Positions 1-8,496 of a stretch of DNA of 64,000 bases are shown in pieces. Source of the stretch: Kaustia mangrovi (GTDB lineage Bacteria > Pseudomonadota > Alphaproteobacteria > Rhizobiales > Im1); assembly GCF_015482775.1 (NCBI RefSeq), contig NZ_CP058214.1:744001-808000 (forward strand), written 5' to 3'. Under the pieces are notes generated by a model. That model was given only the letters and a program-made list of their open reading frames with translations, was not told the origin of the DNA and did no database searches. How positions within the stretch are numbered: the stretch's first letter is position 1; each line of letters begins with the position of its first letter. The position numbers and the translations under genes are program-made.

Positions 1-1
1 C

Positions 2-268
2 GACTTCTCCTCCCATCCAAGCGCCCCGTTCCTGTGGATGAAGCTTCCCGAACCGTGGCTCTCCGGCACCTTCAAGAACGCAGCGGCGAACGAGGGCGTG
101 CTGATCGACGACGAGGACGAGTTCAAGTGCGGGCGCACCGACCGCACCTTCCACCGCGCCCGCATCGCCTTTTCCGCCCCCGCATCGCGCGACGGCGTCG
201 CAAAAGGCTTCGCGAAGCTCCGTGCCCTGCTCGACAGCGGCATAGCGGGCTATGACAGCTTCGGGTAA
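2..268 (+). CDS. MocR/PdxR-type PLP aminotransferase-like regulator, C-terminal fragment
   Basis: The open frame enters from outside the window and stops at 268, leaving about 88 residues. The fragment has the look of the last part of a fold-type I aminotransferase domain as found in GntR/MocR-family regulators: a W-M-K-L-P-E-P-W segment, then V-L-I in a short strand, then a basic R-I-A-F strand and a closing helix. Such proteins join an N-terminal winged helix to a PLP-binding domain. The winged helix and the PLP lysine would be upstream and cannot be checked, so a plain class I/II aminotransferase is also possible. It is on the same strand as fumC, with a 148-bp gap. Confidence 0.6.
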   Translation, partial: DFSSHPSAPFLWMKLPEPWLSGTFKNAAANEGVLIDDEDEFKCGRTDRTFHRARIAFSAPASRDGVAKGFAKLRALLDSGIAGYDSFG

Positions 269-416
269 CGGGCCGCGCCATCGCACCACACCCGCGGGAC
301 ACTGCGACACCTGCCCCCCTGACAAGCCGGGGTAGGCGTGCTAAGCCCATGGTCTCGCTCCCGTCCTCAGGGCGGGATCGACCCACCAGACCAGCCAGAC
401 AGGTGACCCCCGAGCA

Positions 417-1811
417 ATGACCACGACGCGGACCGAGACCGATTCCTTTGGGCCCCTCGAGGTGCCGTCCGACAAGTACTGGGGCGCGCAGACCCAGCGT
501 TCGCTGAAAAACTTCAAGATCGGCGGCGAGACCATGCCGACGCCGCTCATCCGCGCGCTCGGCGTCATCAAGCGCTCCGCCGCGCTCGCCAATATCGCTC
601 TGGACAATATCGACCCCAAGGTCGGCGAGACCATCGCGGCCGCCGCGCTCGAGGTCGCGGAGAACAAGCTCGACGACAATTTCCCGCTGGTCGTGTGGCA
701 GACGGGCTCGGGCACCCAGTCGAACATGAACGCCAACGAGGTGATCGCCAACCGGGCGATCGAGATGCTCGGCGGCGAGATCGGCTCCAAGGACCCGGTG
801 CACCCGAACGATCACGTCAACCGCAGCCAGTCCTCCAACGACACCTTTCCGACCGCCATGCACATCGCGGCGGCCGAGGAGGTCGTCCACCGACTCGTCC
901 CGGCGCTGCAGACGCTGCGCAACGCGCTCAACGACAAGGCGGAGAGCTTCAAGGACATCATCAAGATCGGCCGCACCCATCTCCAGGACGCGACGCCGCT
1001 GACCCTCGGCCAGGAATTCTCCGGCTATGTCGCCCAGCTCGACAACGGCCTGCGCCGCGTCGACAACGCGCTCCAGGCGCTCTACCCGCTGGCCCAGGGC
1101 GGTACCGCCGTCGGCACCGGTCTCAATGCGAAGCCGGGCTTTGCGGAGCGCTTCGCCGAGGAGGTCGCCTCCTTCACCAAGCTGCCCTTCGTGACCGCGC
1201 CCAACAAGTTCGAGGCACTCGCCGCCCACGATGCCATGGTGGAGATCTCCGGCGCGCTCAACACGCTCGCCGCGAGCCTCTTCAAGATCGCCAACGATAT
1301 CAGGCTCTTAGGGTCAGGCCCCCGCTCCGGCCTCGGCGAGATCTCGCTGCCGGAGAACGAGCCCGGCTCCTCCATCATGCCCGGCAAGGTGAACCCGACC
1401 CAGTGCGAGGCCATGACCATGGTGTGCACACAGGTCATGGGCAACCACGTGACCGTGACGGTCGCCGGCAGCCAGGGACATTTCGAGCTCAACGTCTTCA
1501 AGCCGGTGATGATCTACAATGTGCTCCAGTCGATCCGCATCGTCGCGGATGCCTGCGTGAGCTTCACCGACAATTGCGTCGTCGGCATCGAGCCGAACCG
1601 CGAGAATATCGCCGGGCTCATGGAGCGCTCGCTCATGCTGGTCACCGCTCTTGCCCCCCATATCGGCTATGACAAGGCGACCGAGATCGCCAAGTCCGCG
1701 CATAAGAACGGCACCACGCTGCGCGAGGAGGCCCTGCGGCTCGGCTATGTATCCGCGGAGGACTTCGACCGGATCGTGAAGCCGGAAGACATGGTCGGGC
1801 CGAAGGCGTAG
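417..1811 (+). CDS. fumC: Fumarate hydratase class II
   Basis: This cytosolic TCA-cycle enzyme reversibly hydrates fumarate to malate. The product is 464 residues, the usual length for oxygen-stable, iron-free class II fumarases. The superfamily signature [15 protein letters not shown] starts near residue 317 and contains the catalytic serine loop. Upstream are the substrate-binding segments [13 protein letters not shown] and QSSNDTFP and the motif [10 protein letters not shown] with its conserved histidine. Aspartase and argininosuccinate lyase share the fold, but the residues around these motifs fit FumC. The ATG at 417 gives the full family N-terminus. An RHH-domain gene follows after 9 bp, so the two are probably cotranscribed. 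Confidence 0.97.
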   Translation: MTTTRTETDSFGPLEVPSDKYWGAQTQRSLKNFKIGGETMPTPLIRALGVIKRSAALANIALDNIDPKVGETIAAAALEVAENKLDDNFPLVVWQTGSGTQSNMNANEVIANRAIEMLGGEIGSKDPVHPNDHVNRSQSSNDTFPTAMHIAAAEEVVHRLVPALQTLRNALNDKAESFKDIIKIGRTHLQDATPLTLGQEFSGYVAQLDNGLRRVDNALQALYPLAQGGTAVGTGLNAKPGFAERFAEEVASFTKLPFVTAPNKFEALAAHDAMVEISGALNTLAASLFKIANDIRLLGSGPRSGLGEISLPENEPGSSIMPGKVNPTQCEAMTMVCTQVMGNHVTVTVAGSQGHFELNVFKPVMIYNVLQSIRIVADACVSFTDNCVVGIEPNRENIAGLMERSLMLVTALAPHIGYDKATEIAKSAHKNGTTLREEALRLGYVSAEDFDRIVKPEDMVGPKA

Positions 1812-1820
1812 ATCGAAACA

Positions 1821-2087
1821 ATGCGAGACATCATGTCAGGGGGTACTGGCACCGGCTCGCGCCGGCCGCTCAAGCGGTCCGTCGTGGTCGCCGGTCATTC
1901 GACGAGCATTTCGCTCGAACCGGAATTCTGGGATGCGTTGCGCGAGATCGCCGACGAGACCGACAAGACGCTCAACGAGCTCATCACGGATATCGACGCC
2001 GAGCGGGCGGGCCGCGGCCTGTCGAGCGCGGTGCGGATCTTCGTCCTGAACTATCTGCGCGACCCCTCGAGGCGGTCGGGCTCCTGA
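1821..2087 (+). CDS. Ribbon-helix-helix domain protein
   Basis: This is an 88-residue basic protein. After a disordered, Gly/Ser-rich start it has the strand KRSVVVAGHSTSISLEP and two helices ending in SSAVRIFVLNYLRDPS, the layout of the short RHH proteins commonly found next to fumC in alphaproteobacteria. The role is probably DNA binding, but the target is unknown. The start could also be the in-frame ATG at 1833. It lies 9 bp after fumC, and its last 37 bp overlap antisense with the 3' end of the AsmA gene. Confidence 0.8.
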   Translation: MRDIMSGGTGTGSRRPLKRSVVVAGHSTSISLEPEFWDALREIADETDKTLNELITDIDAERAGRGLSSAVRIFVLNYLRDPSRRSGS

Positions 2088-5000
2088 GACCAGTCACGCT
2101 CCGTCGGCTCCACCGGGGAAATCCCCTGCGGTGCCGGCGCGGTGCGGTCGGTCGGCAGGGTCGTGCCCGGCGGAAGGCCCAGATCGTTGGGCGGCAACAG
2201 CCGGTTCAGCAGATTGATGGGCTCCATGCCGATGTCGTCGCGCGAGGCGGACGACGCTCCGCCCTGCGACGGGCTGCCGCCTGCGCGCCCTTCTTCGAGC
2301 GTGTCCAGCGGCACGGCCGGAGCCGCCTCCTCGATCAGCTTCCTGATCGGGTCGGACCGGGGCTCGGAAGCGGGCGCGGCCTGGGGCTGGGGGGCAGGCC
2401 GGGATTGAGGTTGAGACCGGGGGACCGTCCCGCCAGAGCCTCCGTCGGGTGCGGCGAGCGGCATCTTCTCCACCGCCTCGCTTGAATCGATCCCGGGGAC
2501 GATCACGCTGCGCGGCGAGTCCTGCCGGGCCTCTTCGGCCTCGCGCCGCGCCGCGTCCTCGGCCTGGCGACGCGCTTCCTCCTCGGCCTTTCGCCGGGCA
2601 GTTTCCTCCGCCTGCCTTCGGGCCTCTTCCTCTGCCCGCTGCCGTGCCGCCTCTTTCGCCTGCCGTCGGGCCTCGTCCTCCGCCCGCTGCCGTGCCGCCT
2701 CTTCCGCCTGCCGGCGCGCCTCTTCCTCCGCCCGTTGCCGTGCCGCCTCCTCGGCCTGCCGGCGGGCCTCCTCCTCCGCCCGTTGCCGCGCCGCCTCCTC
2801 GGCCTGCCGCGCGGCCTCGTCCTCCGCCGATGGCCTTCCGGCGCCGGAGGCATCCGTCTGGGGAACGCCGTTCAGGATGCGCTCCTGCTCGCGCTGCAGC
2901 TCTTCCAGCCGATCCATGCCTTCCTGAAGCACGCGCACCACGAGATAGGAGCGCAGGCTCGTCGTGTCGTAGCTGCGCTCAAGCGCGCGCGGACGACCGC
3001 TCAGCACAAGCTCCAGGGGCGGCACGCCCGGATATTCGTCGAGCCCCAGCCGCCAGGACATGTCGGCCCTCGCCTCGCCGAGGTCGAAGAAGCTCTCCAC
3101 CTCGCCGGACGCGCCGTCGCCCGTCACCTGCACGGGATCGAAACGCATCAGCCCGTTCTCGACCTGCACGTCGCCCGCCCCGCCGGCAAAGCGCATGGTG
3201 CCGTCCTGCAGGAGCCGGCGGATCAGGGCATCGAGTTCGCCAGGGGTCGCGGCATCCTTGATCGCGGCGGAGAACGACGCCGGACTGATCCCCGCAAGCA
3301 TGCCCTCGCGCAGCCGGTAGCGGCCCTCGCCCGAAAGGCCTGCGACGAGCCCGGCGGGGCTGCGCCCGTGCCCCTCGAAGGCCAGCGTCAGGCCCAGCGC
3401 ACCGTCGACCGCCCGTCCGCCAGAGGCCATGCGCGTGAGCGCGCCGAGCGGCAGGCCGCGCGCATCGAGCTTGCCGCTGACCGCCAGGCCGCTGCCGCCT
3501 CTGGCTTCGGCGGAAAGATCGAACCGCACCGGCTCGCCGTCGAACGCGCCCTCGACATCCTCGAGCGCGAACCGGTTCTCGCCGAACCGCGCGGACAGGG
3601 ACGCATCGAGGAGAGCGAGCGGGCCGGCAATGTCGAGCCGGCGCGCCGTCACCGCGACGCCGCCATCGAGCACGCCGAGCCTCGACAGCGCAAAGGACCC
3701 GGCCGACCAGAGCGTTTCCGGGCGGGGAACCTCGCCAGCCGCCCGGCCGGGCTCCGTCAGCGCCGTCGCGAGGAGCCAGGGCAGCGACAGCCTGTCCAGA
3801 TGGAGCTCGCCGCCGATCCGCGCGGGCACGGAGGCAAGATCCACGGTTCCGGAGAATTCGGCCGCCCCGCCGGCGACCGTTCCCTCCGCCCCGTCTATGG
3901 CGACCGCGAGCCCCTCCCCCGAAATGCGGCCCTTGAGCGCGAGCCTCCGGTCCACACCCGCCGGCGCCATGCCGAGAAGGCGGTAGAAACGCCCCGGCGT
4001 ATCGGAGGAAAGCGTCCAGGTGCCCTCATAGCCGAGCGTGCCCTCGCGATCGCGCGCCGTCGCGTCGACGCGCGCGGCGATACCGGCAAGTTCGGCGCTC
4101 GCGCGCAGGTCTAGCGCATCGGACAGCGCGCCCGCCGCCTCCAGCCGCATCTCGCCCGGCCCGTCGGCGCCGCCCATCCCGCCGCCGGCAAGGCCGAGCA
4201 TGGACAGCAGCGCACCGCCGCGCTCGCTGGAGGCCTTGAGATCGGCGACGATCTCCGCCTCGCGCCAGGCATCGACCGCACCGTCGAAGGAGCCCCGCCC
4301 GGCAAGGGCGGTCTGCCCGGCCTTGCCCTCGATCCGGACGGTGGCCGCGACCGCCTCCCCCGCCGCCTGCGGACGCGTATCGGCGCTCGCGGTGAGATCG
4401 AGGGGCCCGAGCGCGCGCGCCCATTGGGGCGCGGCGGACGGCCTTGCCGTATCCACGAGACCGGCAAGGCGCAGGAAGGGCAGCGGATCCTCCGCCGTCA
4501 GCGTGGCCGTCAGGCGGCCATCGGGCTGGCCGGCAAGCGAGCGTACCAGTCCGGCCACCTTCAGCCGGGCATCGCCGATGCGCCCGAACTCAAGCACGCG
4601 GATATCCGCATTGCCGTCGTCGAGCGCGACATCGACCGTCACGTCGTCGGCCTCCACACCGCGATAGATCAGCCGGCCGACGCCGATATCGAGCGCAAGG
4701 TCGGTCGTCTCGAGCCACTGCGCATCGATGTCCGGCATGAGCGCGGACAGCGCCGCCCAGCGCGCCTCCTCCGCATCGGGTGCGGCCTCGCCGTCGCCGA
4801 CGGCTGAGGGCGGAACATAACGGTCGAGATCGAGCGTGTCGGCATCGAGCTTCACGCTCCACGACGCGCGCTCGCCCGCCGAGTAGTTCACGGAGACCTT
4901 GCCGCTCGACTCATCCAGCGAGAAAAGCCCGTCGGTCAGTCTCATGCGGCCGGGAGCGACATCGAATTGCCCCTTGAGTCCGAGCCTTGCGCGCGCGGGC

Positions 5001-6325
5001 CCGCGCTCGATGAGCGGCTTGAGCGCCGGAATGGCCCAGGAGGCGAAGGTCGAGCCGTTGAGCGCCTCCACCACGACATCGCCGGCAAGCTGGGGCGGTG
5101 TGAGATGGCTGAGATAGAGCCCCGTGACCGTTGTGCGCGCACGCCCCGGCGCAATGCCGGACAGCTCCTTGACGGCGAGCCGGTCGCTGTCGACCTGCGC
5201 GGAGAGGCGGAAGCTCTCTATGGTCTCCGGTCCGAGGCCGAGAAGCGCCGTCTTGAGTGAGACGGAGAGCTCCATGCCGCGAGGAATACCGGAGAGGAAG
5301 CCGTCCAGCATGGCCAGCAGGCCGTCCGGGCCCGGCACGGAGGCGGTGCCCGCGAGCAGCGTGTCGAGCGACAGCCGGCTCGCCTCCAGCCGCGCATCGA
5401 GCCCGATGGTCTTGCCGAGCCGGATCTCCGCGCGCCCCGTGATCAGATTGCCGACATTGGCGTCGTCGGGAAGGTTTATCTCCACATCGTCGAGCCGCAG
5501 CCGGTCCTCCAGCGCGGCGACATTGGCGCGCAACAAGGCGCCCGCAGCGGTTCCGGGCGCTCCCGGCTTCTCGTCGAGCCCGCCGCGTTCGACCTTCAGG
5601 ACACCGGAGAGCCCCGCCGCGCCGGGCCCGCCGAGCTCCCCGTCGAATGCATAGACGAAGGACGCGGCCTCCGCCGGCACGACGCGCAGGCCGATGCCCA
5701 GCGACGCATCCGCCCGCCAGCGACCGACCGAGAGCGAGATGTCAATCGGCTCCCCGCCATAGCGCGCGCTGCCGTGCATGCGGAACGGTCCGGCCAGCGA
5801 TGTGGCGGAGATGTTCGCCTCCACGGCGTCGAGCTCAGCCGATCCGCCGCGACGCTCGTCGCGCAGCGCGACAGCACCGTCCCGGATCACCAGATCGTCG
5901 ACCGCGATATCGTCGGGATCGACAGGCAGGCCGCCGGCCCCGCCCGGCCTGATGGCCCACGACCACCGCCCGTCGGCGGAGCGGTTCACCATCAGCTCGG
6001 GACCGTCGAGCTCCATGCGGGTCACCCGCACCACGCCGCGCAACAGGGGCGGCAGGGCGAGCTGCATGTCCACATGGTCGACGGACAGGAAGTTTTCGGT
6101 TCCCGTATCGTCGACCACCCGCACATCGTTCAGCCGGATGCGCGGCAACGGCACGAGCCGCACGGAGATATCGCCGGCGACCTCGACCGGCCGGCCCGCG
6201 ATCCGCTCGCCCACGCGCTCGAAATCGGCGCGGTACCGGTTCCAGTCGACGACGAACGGCCCGACCACCCCCGCCGTCAGGACGAGGATGAGGACAATTC
6301 CCACAAGCAGCAGCGGCGACTTCAT
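2051..6325 (-). CDS. AsmA-family envelope protein with long coiled-coil C-terminal tail
   Basis: The product has 1424 residues. A single N-terminal transmembrane helix (about residues 4-24) is followed by the AsmA N-terminal pattern: VDWNRYRADFERVGERIAGR, then beta-rich segments with RLVPLPRIRLNDVRV and ELDGPELMVNRSADGRWSW. Repetitive beta-rich sequence continues to about residue 1130, as expected for AsmA/TamB-like proteins that sit in the inner membrane and span the periplasm, where they are thought to help lipid transport to the outer membrane. From about residue 1166 to 1265 there is an unusual Arg/Glu/Ala/Gln repeat, then a Pro-rich tail. The gene stands alone, convergent with the fumC pair. 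The family call is firm; the cargo is unknown. Confidence 0.9.
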   Translation of the reverse strand: MKSPLLLVGIVLILVLTAGVVGPFVVDWNRYRADFERVGERIAGRPVEVAGDISVRLVPLPRIRLNDVRVVDDTGTENFLSVDHVDMQLALPPLLRGVVRVTRMELDGPELMVNRSADGRWSWAIRPGGAGGLPVDPDDIAVDDLVIRDGAVALRDERRGGSAELDAVEANISATSLAGPFRMHGSARYGGEPIDISLSVGRWRADASLGIGLRVVPAEAASFVYAFDGELGGPGAAGLSGVLKVERGGLDEKPGAPGTAAGALLRANVAALEDRLRLDDVEINLPDDANVGNLITGRAEIRLGKTIGLDARLEASRLSLDTLLAGTASVPGPDGLLAMLDGFLSGIPRGMELSVSLKTALLGLGPETIESFRLSAQVDSDRLAVKELSGIAPGRARTTVTGLYLSHLTPPQLAGDVVVEALNGSTFASWAIPALKPLIERGPARARLGLKGQFDVAPGRMRLTDGLFSLDESSGKVSVNYSAGERASWSVKLDADTLDLDRYVPPSAVGDGEAAPDAEEARWAALSALMPDIDAQWLETTDLALDIGVGRLIYRGVEADDVTVDVALDDGNADIRVLEFGRIGDARLKVAGLVRSLAGQPDGRLTATLTAEDPLPFLRLAGLVDTARPSAAPQWARALGPLDLTASADTRPQAAGEAVAATVRIEGKAGQTALAGRGSFDGAVDAWREAEIVADLKASSERGGALLSMLGLAGGGMGGADGPGEMRLEAAGALSDALDLRASAELAGIAARVDATARDREGTLGYEGTWTLSSDTPGRFYRLLGMAPAGVDRRLALKGRISGEGLAVAIDGAEGTVAGGAAEFSGTVDLASVPARIGGELHLDRLSLPWLLATALTEPGRAAGEVPRPETLWSAGSFALSRLGVLDGGVAVTARRLDIAGPLALLDASLSARFGENRFALEDVEGAFDGEPVRFDLSAEARGGSGLAVSGKLDARGLPLGALTRMASGGRAVDGALGLTLAFEGHGRSPAGLVAGLSGEGRYRLREGMLAGISPASFSAAIKDAATPGELDALIRRLLQDGTMRFAGGAGDVQVENGLMRFDPVQVTGDGASGEVESFFDLGEARADMSWRLGLDEYPGVPPLELVLSGRPRALERSYDTTSLRSYLVVRVLQEGMDRLEELQREQERILNGVPQTDASGAGRPSAEDEAARQAEEAARQRAEEEARRQAEEAARQRAEEEARRQAEEAARQRAEDEARRQAKEAARQRAEEEARRQAEETARRKAEEEARRQAEDAARREAEEARQDSPRSVIVPGIDSSEAVEKMPLAAPDGGSGGTVPRSQPQSRPAPQPQAAPASEPRSDPIRKLIEEAAPAVPLDTLEEGRAGGSPSQGGASSASRDDIGMEPINLLNRLLPPNDLGLPPGTTLPTDRTAPAPQGISPVEPTERDWSQEPDRLEGSRR
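2530..2829 (-). repeat. In-frame 48-bp repeats encoding a charged coiled coil
   Basis: Inside the AsmA gene, about six imperfect copies of a 16-residue unit (RQAEEAARQRAEEEAR, itself two 8-residue halves) run in tandem. The pattern of Ala with Glu, Arg and Gln predicts one long charged helix. DNA repeats of this kind can gain or lose units by slippage without breaking the frame. Confidence 0.85.
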
Positions 6326-6463
6326 TACCGAGGCTCCCGGCGCGCGGGCCCCTCAGCCGCGCTCAACTGCATCCATCGGCCGTGCTGTCGTGTCATGGCG
6401 ACCAGAATAGGCGACAAAACCGGCTGGAACCAGACGGGCATCGGGTGCCGGCGCCGCACGGGA

Positions 6464-7891
6464 TCACACTGCGACAATCTTGCCCGGATTCATGATGTTG
6501 CCGGGATCGAGCGCCGCCTTGATGGCGCGCATGACCTGAAGGCCCGGCCCGTGCTCGGCCTCCAGGAACGGCTTCTTGCCGACGCCCACGCCGTGCTCTC
6601 CGGTGCAGGTGCCGTCCATGGCGATGGCGCGCATGGCGAGCCGCTCGGAGAACGCCTTGGCGCGCCCCTTCTCCTCCGCGTCGGAGGGATCGCAGAACAG
6701 CAGCACATGGAAATTGCCGTCGCCCACATGGCCCACGATCGGACCGAACAGCCCGCTCTCGGCAAGGTCCCGCTTGGTCTCCACGACACATTCTGCAAGC
6801 CTGGAGATCGGCACGCAAACATCGGTGGAGAAGACCTCCTTGGCCGGCATGAGCGACTTGCCCGCCCAGAAGGCGTCGTGGCGCGCCTGCCAGAGCTTCG
6901 TGCGGTCCTCCGGCTTCGTCGTCCAGTCGAACGGGCCGCCGCCGAACTCCTGCGCGATCTCGCCGAAGGTCTCGCTCTGCTCGTGCGTGCCGGCCTCGGT
7001 GCCGTGAAACTCCAGAAACAGCGTCGGCGTCTCCTTCAGTCCGAGATCGGAATAGGCGTTGCAGGCGCGCACCTGCACCTCGTCCAGAAGCTCGATCCGC
7101 GCGACCGGAATGCCCATCTGGATGGTCATGATGACGGCATTGCACGCGCTCTCGATATCCGGGAACGGGCATACGCCGCCGGAAATCGATTCGGGGATGC
7201 CGTAGAGCCGCAGGCTCACCTCCGTGATGATGCCGAGCGTGCCTTCCGAGCCGACCAGGAGGCGCGTGAGATCGTAGCCGGCGGACGACTTCCTGGCGCG
7301 CCGCGCGGTGTGCACGATCTCGCCGTCGACCATCACCGCGGTCAGGTTCAGCACATTCTCGCGCATGGTGCCGTAACGCACCGCATTGGTGCCGGAGGCG
7401 CGCGTCGCGGCCATGCCGCCAAGGCTCGCATCTGCGCCCGGGTCGATGGGGAAGAAGAGCCCGGTGTCGCGAAGATACTCGTTGAGCTGCTTGCGCGTCA
7501 CGCCGGCCTCGACGCGGCAGTCGAGATCCTGCTCGTGAACCTCCAGCACGCGGTTCATCTGGGAGAGGTCGACCGAGATGCCGCCATGGGGCGCGGAGAA
7601 ATGGCCCTCCAGCGACGTCCCCGTCCCGTACGGGATCACCGGCACGCCATGGGCGGCGCAGATGCGCACGATACGCGAGACCTCTTCCGTCGACTGCACG
7701 AAGGCGACCGCGTCGGGCGGATCGCCCGGGTTCCAGGTCAGATCCTTGCCGTGCTGCTCGCACACCGCGGCGGAGCGGCTGATTCGCTCGCCCAGGAATG
7801 CTGCAATCTCGTCTACCGCACGCGCCACCTTGTCCGGCGCCACGTGGCCAGCCGCATCCATCATCCGTTTCGGACCTCGTTGCCTGCTCAA
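6464..7891 (-). CDS. FAD-linked D-lactate/glycolate-type dehydrogenase (GlcD/LDHD family)
   Basis: This 475-residue flavoprotein oxidises a 2-hydroxy acid and passes the electrons to cytochrome c or quinone. The FAD-binding PCMH domain shows VIPYGTGTSLEGH, SLGGMAATRASGTNAVRYGT and LLVGSEGTLGIITEV. The C-terminal FAD-oxidase domain has the metal/substrate histidines in VGHVGDGNFHVLLF and the closing motif CTGEHGVGVGKK, then PGNIMNPGKIV. Length and motifs fit D-lactate dehydrogenase (cytochrome) better than GlcD, which usually has glcE and glcF beside it; neither is present. The gene is monocistronic and divergent from the thioesterase gene. Confidence 0.9.
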   Translation of the reverse strand: MSRQRGPKRMMDAAGHVAPDKVARAVDEIAAFLGERISRSAAVCEQHGKDLTWNPGDPPDAVAFVQSTEEVSRIVRICAAHGVPVIPYGTGTSLEGHFSAPHGGISVDLSQMNRVLEVHEQDLDCRVEAGVTRKQLNEYLRDTGLFFPIDPGADASLGGMAATRASGTNAVRYGTMRENVLNLTAVMVDGEIVHTARRARKSSAGYDLTRLLVGSEGTLGIITEVSLRLYGIPESISGGVCPFPDIESACNAVIMTIQMGIPVARIELLDEVQVRACNAYSDLGLKETPTLFLEFHGTEAGTHEQSETFGEIAQEFGGGPFDWTTKPEDRTKLWQARHDAFWAGKSLMPAKEVFSTDVCVPISRLAECVVETKRDLAESGLFGPIVGHVGDGNFHVLLFCDPSDAEEKGRAKAFSERLAMRAIAMDGTCTGEHGVGVGKKPFLEAEHGPGLQVMRAIKAALDPGNIMNPGKIVAV

Positions 7892-7997
7892 GCCCGCGCC
7901 GGCAACCTTTGCCCGCGCGGTTCCGTCTGCTATGGCTTGCGATCCTAGCAGAGGTTACGGGGATCCTGCACAACCGATTCCGGGGGACAAGGCAAGC

Positions 7998-8483
7998 ATG
8001 ACAAGCGACGCGCTCTTCCGTTCATCCGTCATGACCGTCGAGCCGCAATGGATCGACTATAACGGCCATCTCAACATGGCCTACTACAATGTGCTGTTCG
8101 ACCACGGCGTCGACGAGGCCTTTGCGGGACTCGGGCTTGGACCGGACTATGTGAAGACGCACAACGCCTCCTTCTACACGATGGAGGTCCATCTGACCTA
8201 TCTGCGCGAGCTGATGGAGGGCGACCCCGTCTCCATCACGCTTCAGATGCTCGACTGCGACGCCAAGCGCTGCCACTTCATCCAGTCCATGTATCATGCG
8301 ACAGAGGGTTATCTGGCCGCGACGTCGGAGCAGATCTGCATGCATGTCGATATGGGCCTGAAGAAGAGCGCACCCTTCCCTGCAGAGATCCACGACAACA
8401 TCAAGGCCATGCAGGAACGCCATGCCGCATTGCCCCGGCCGCCGCAGGTCGGCCATGTGATCGGCATTCCGCGCAAGGCGTGA
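7998..8483 (+). CDS. Hot-dog-fold acyl-CoA thioesterase
   Basis: The 161-residue protein is a single hot-dog domain of the 4-hydroxybenzoyl-CoA thioesterase type. The catalytic region is WIDYNGHLNMAYYNVLFDHG, where Asp, Asn and His sit at the start of the hot-dog helix. This subgroup hydrolyses short-chain acyl-CoAs, and relatives act on betainyl-CoA in carnitine breakdown, but no carnitine genes are near. The ATG at 7998 was chosen because the domain begins directly after it; the open frame runs further upstream without similarity. It is followed after 13 bp by the CLC gene, so the two may form an operon. Confidence 0.85.
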   Translation: MTSDALFRSSVMTVEPQWIDYNGHLNMAYYNVLFDHGVDEAFAGLGLGPDYVKTHNASFYTMEVHLTYLRELMEGDPVSITLQMLDCDAKRCHFIQSMYHATEGYLAATSEQICMHVDMGLKKSAPFPAEIHDNIKAMQERHAALPRPPQVGHVIGIPRKA

Positions 8484-8496
8484 GACCGGCAATGCC

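Noticed and set aside
123-1229. Long minus-strand ORF opposite fumC (368 codons)
   Set aside because: It is a shadow of fumC: Arg/Gly-rich with no family resemblance, while the plus strand has all fumarase motifs.
5774-7948. 724-codon plus-strand ORF across the AsmA start and the FAD oxidase gene
   Set aside because: It is antisense to two well-supported genes, has the composition of a GC-rich shadow frame and shows no domain.
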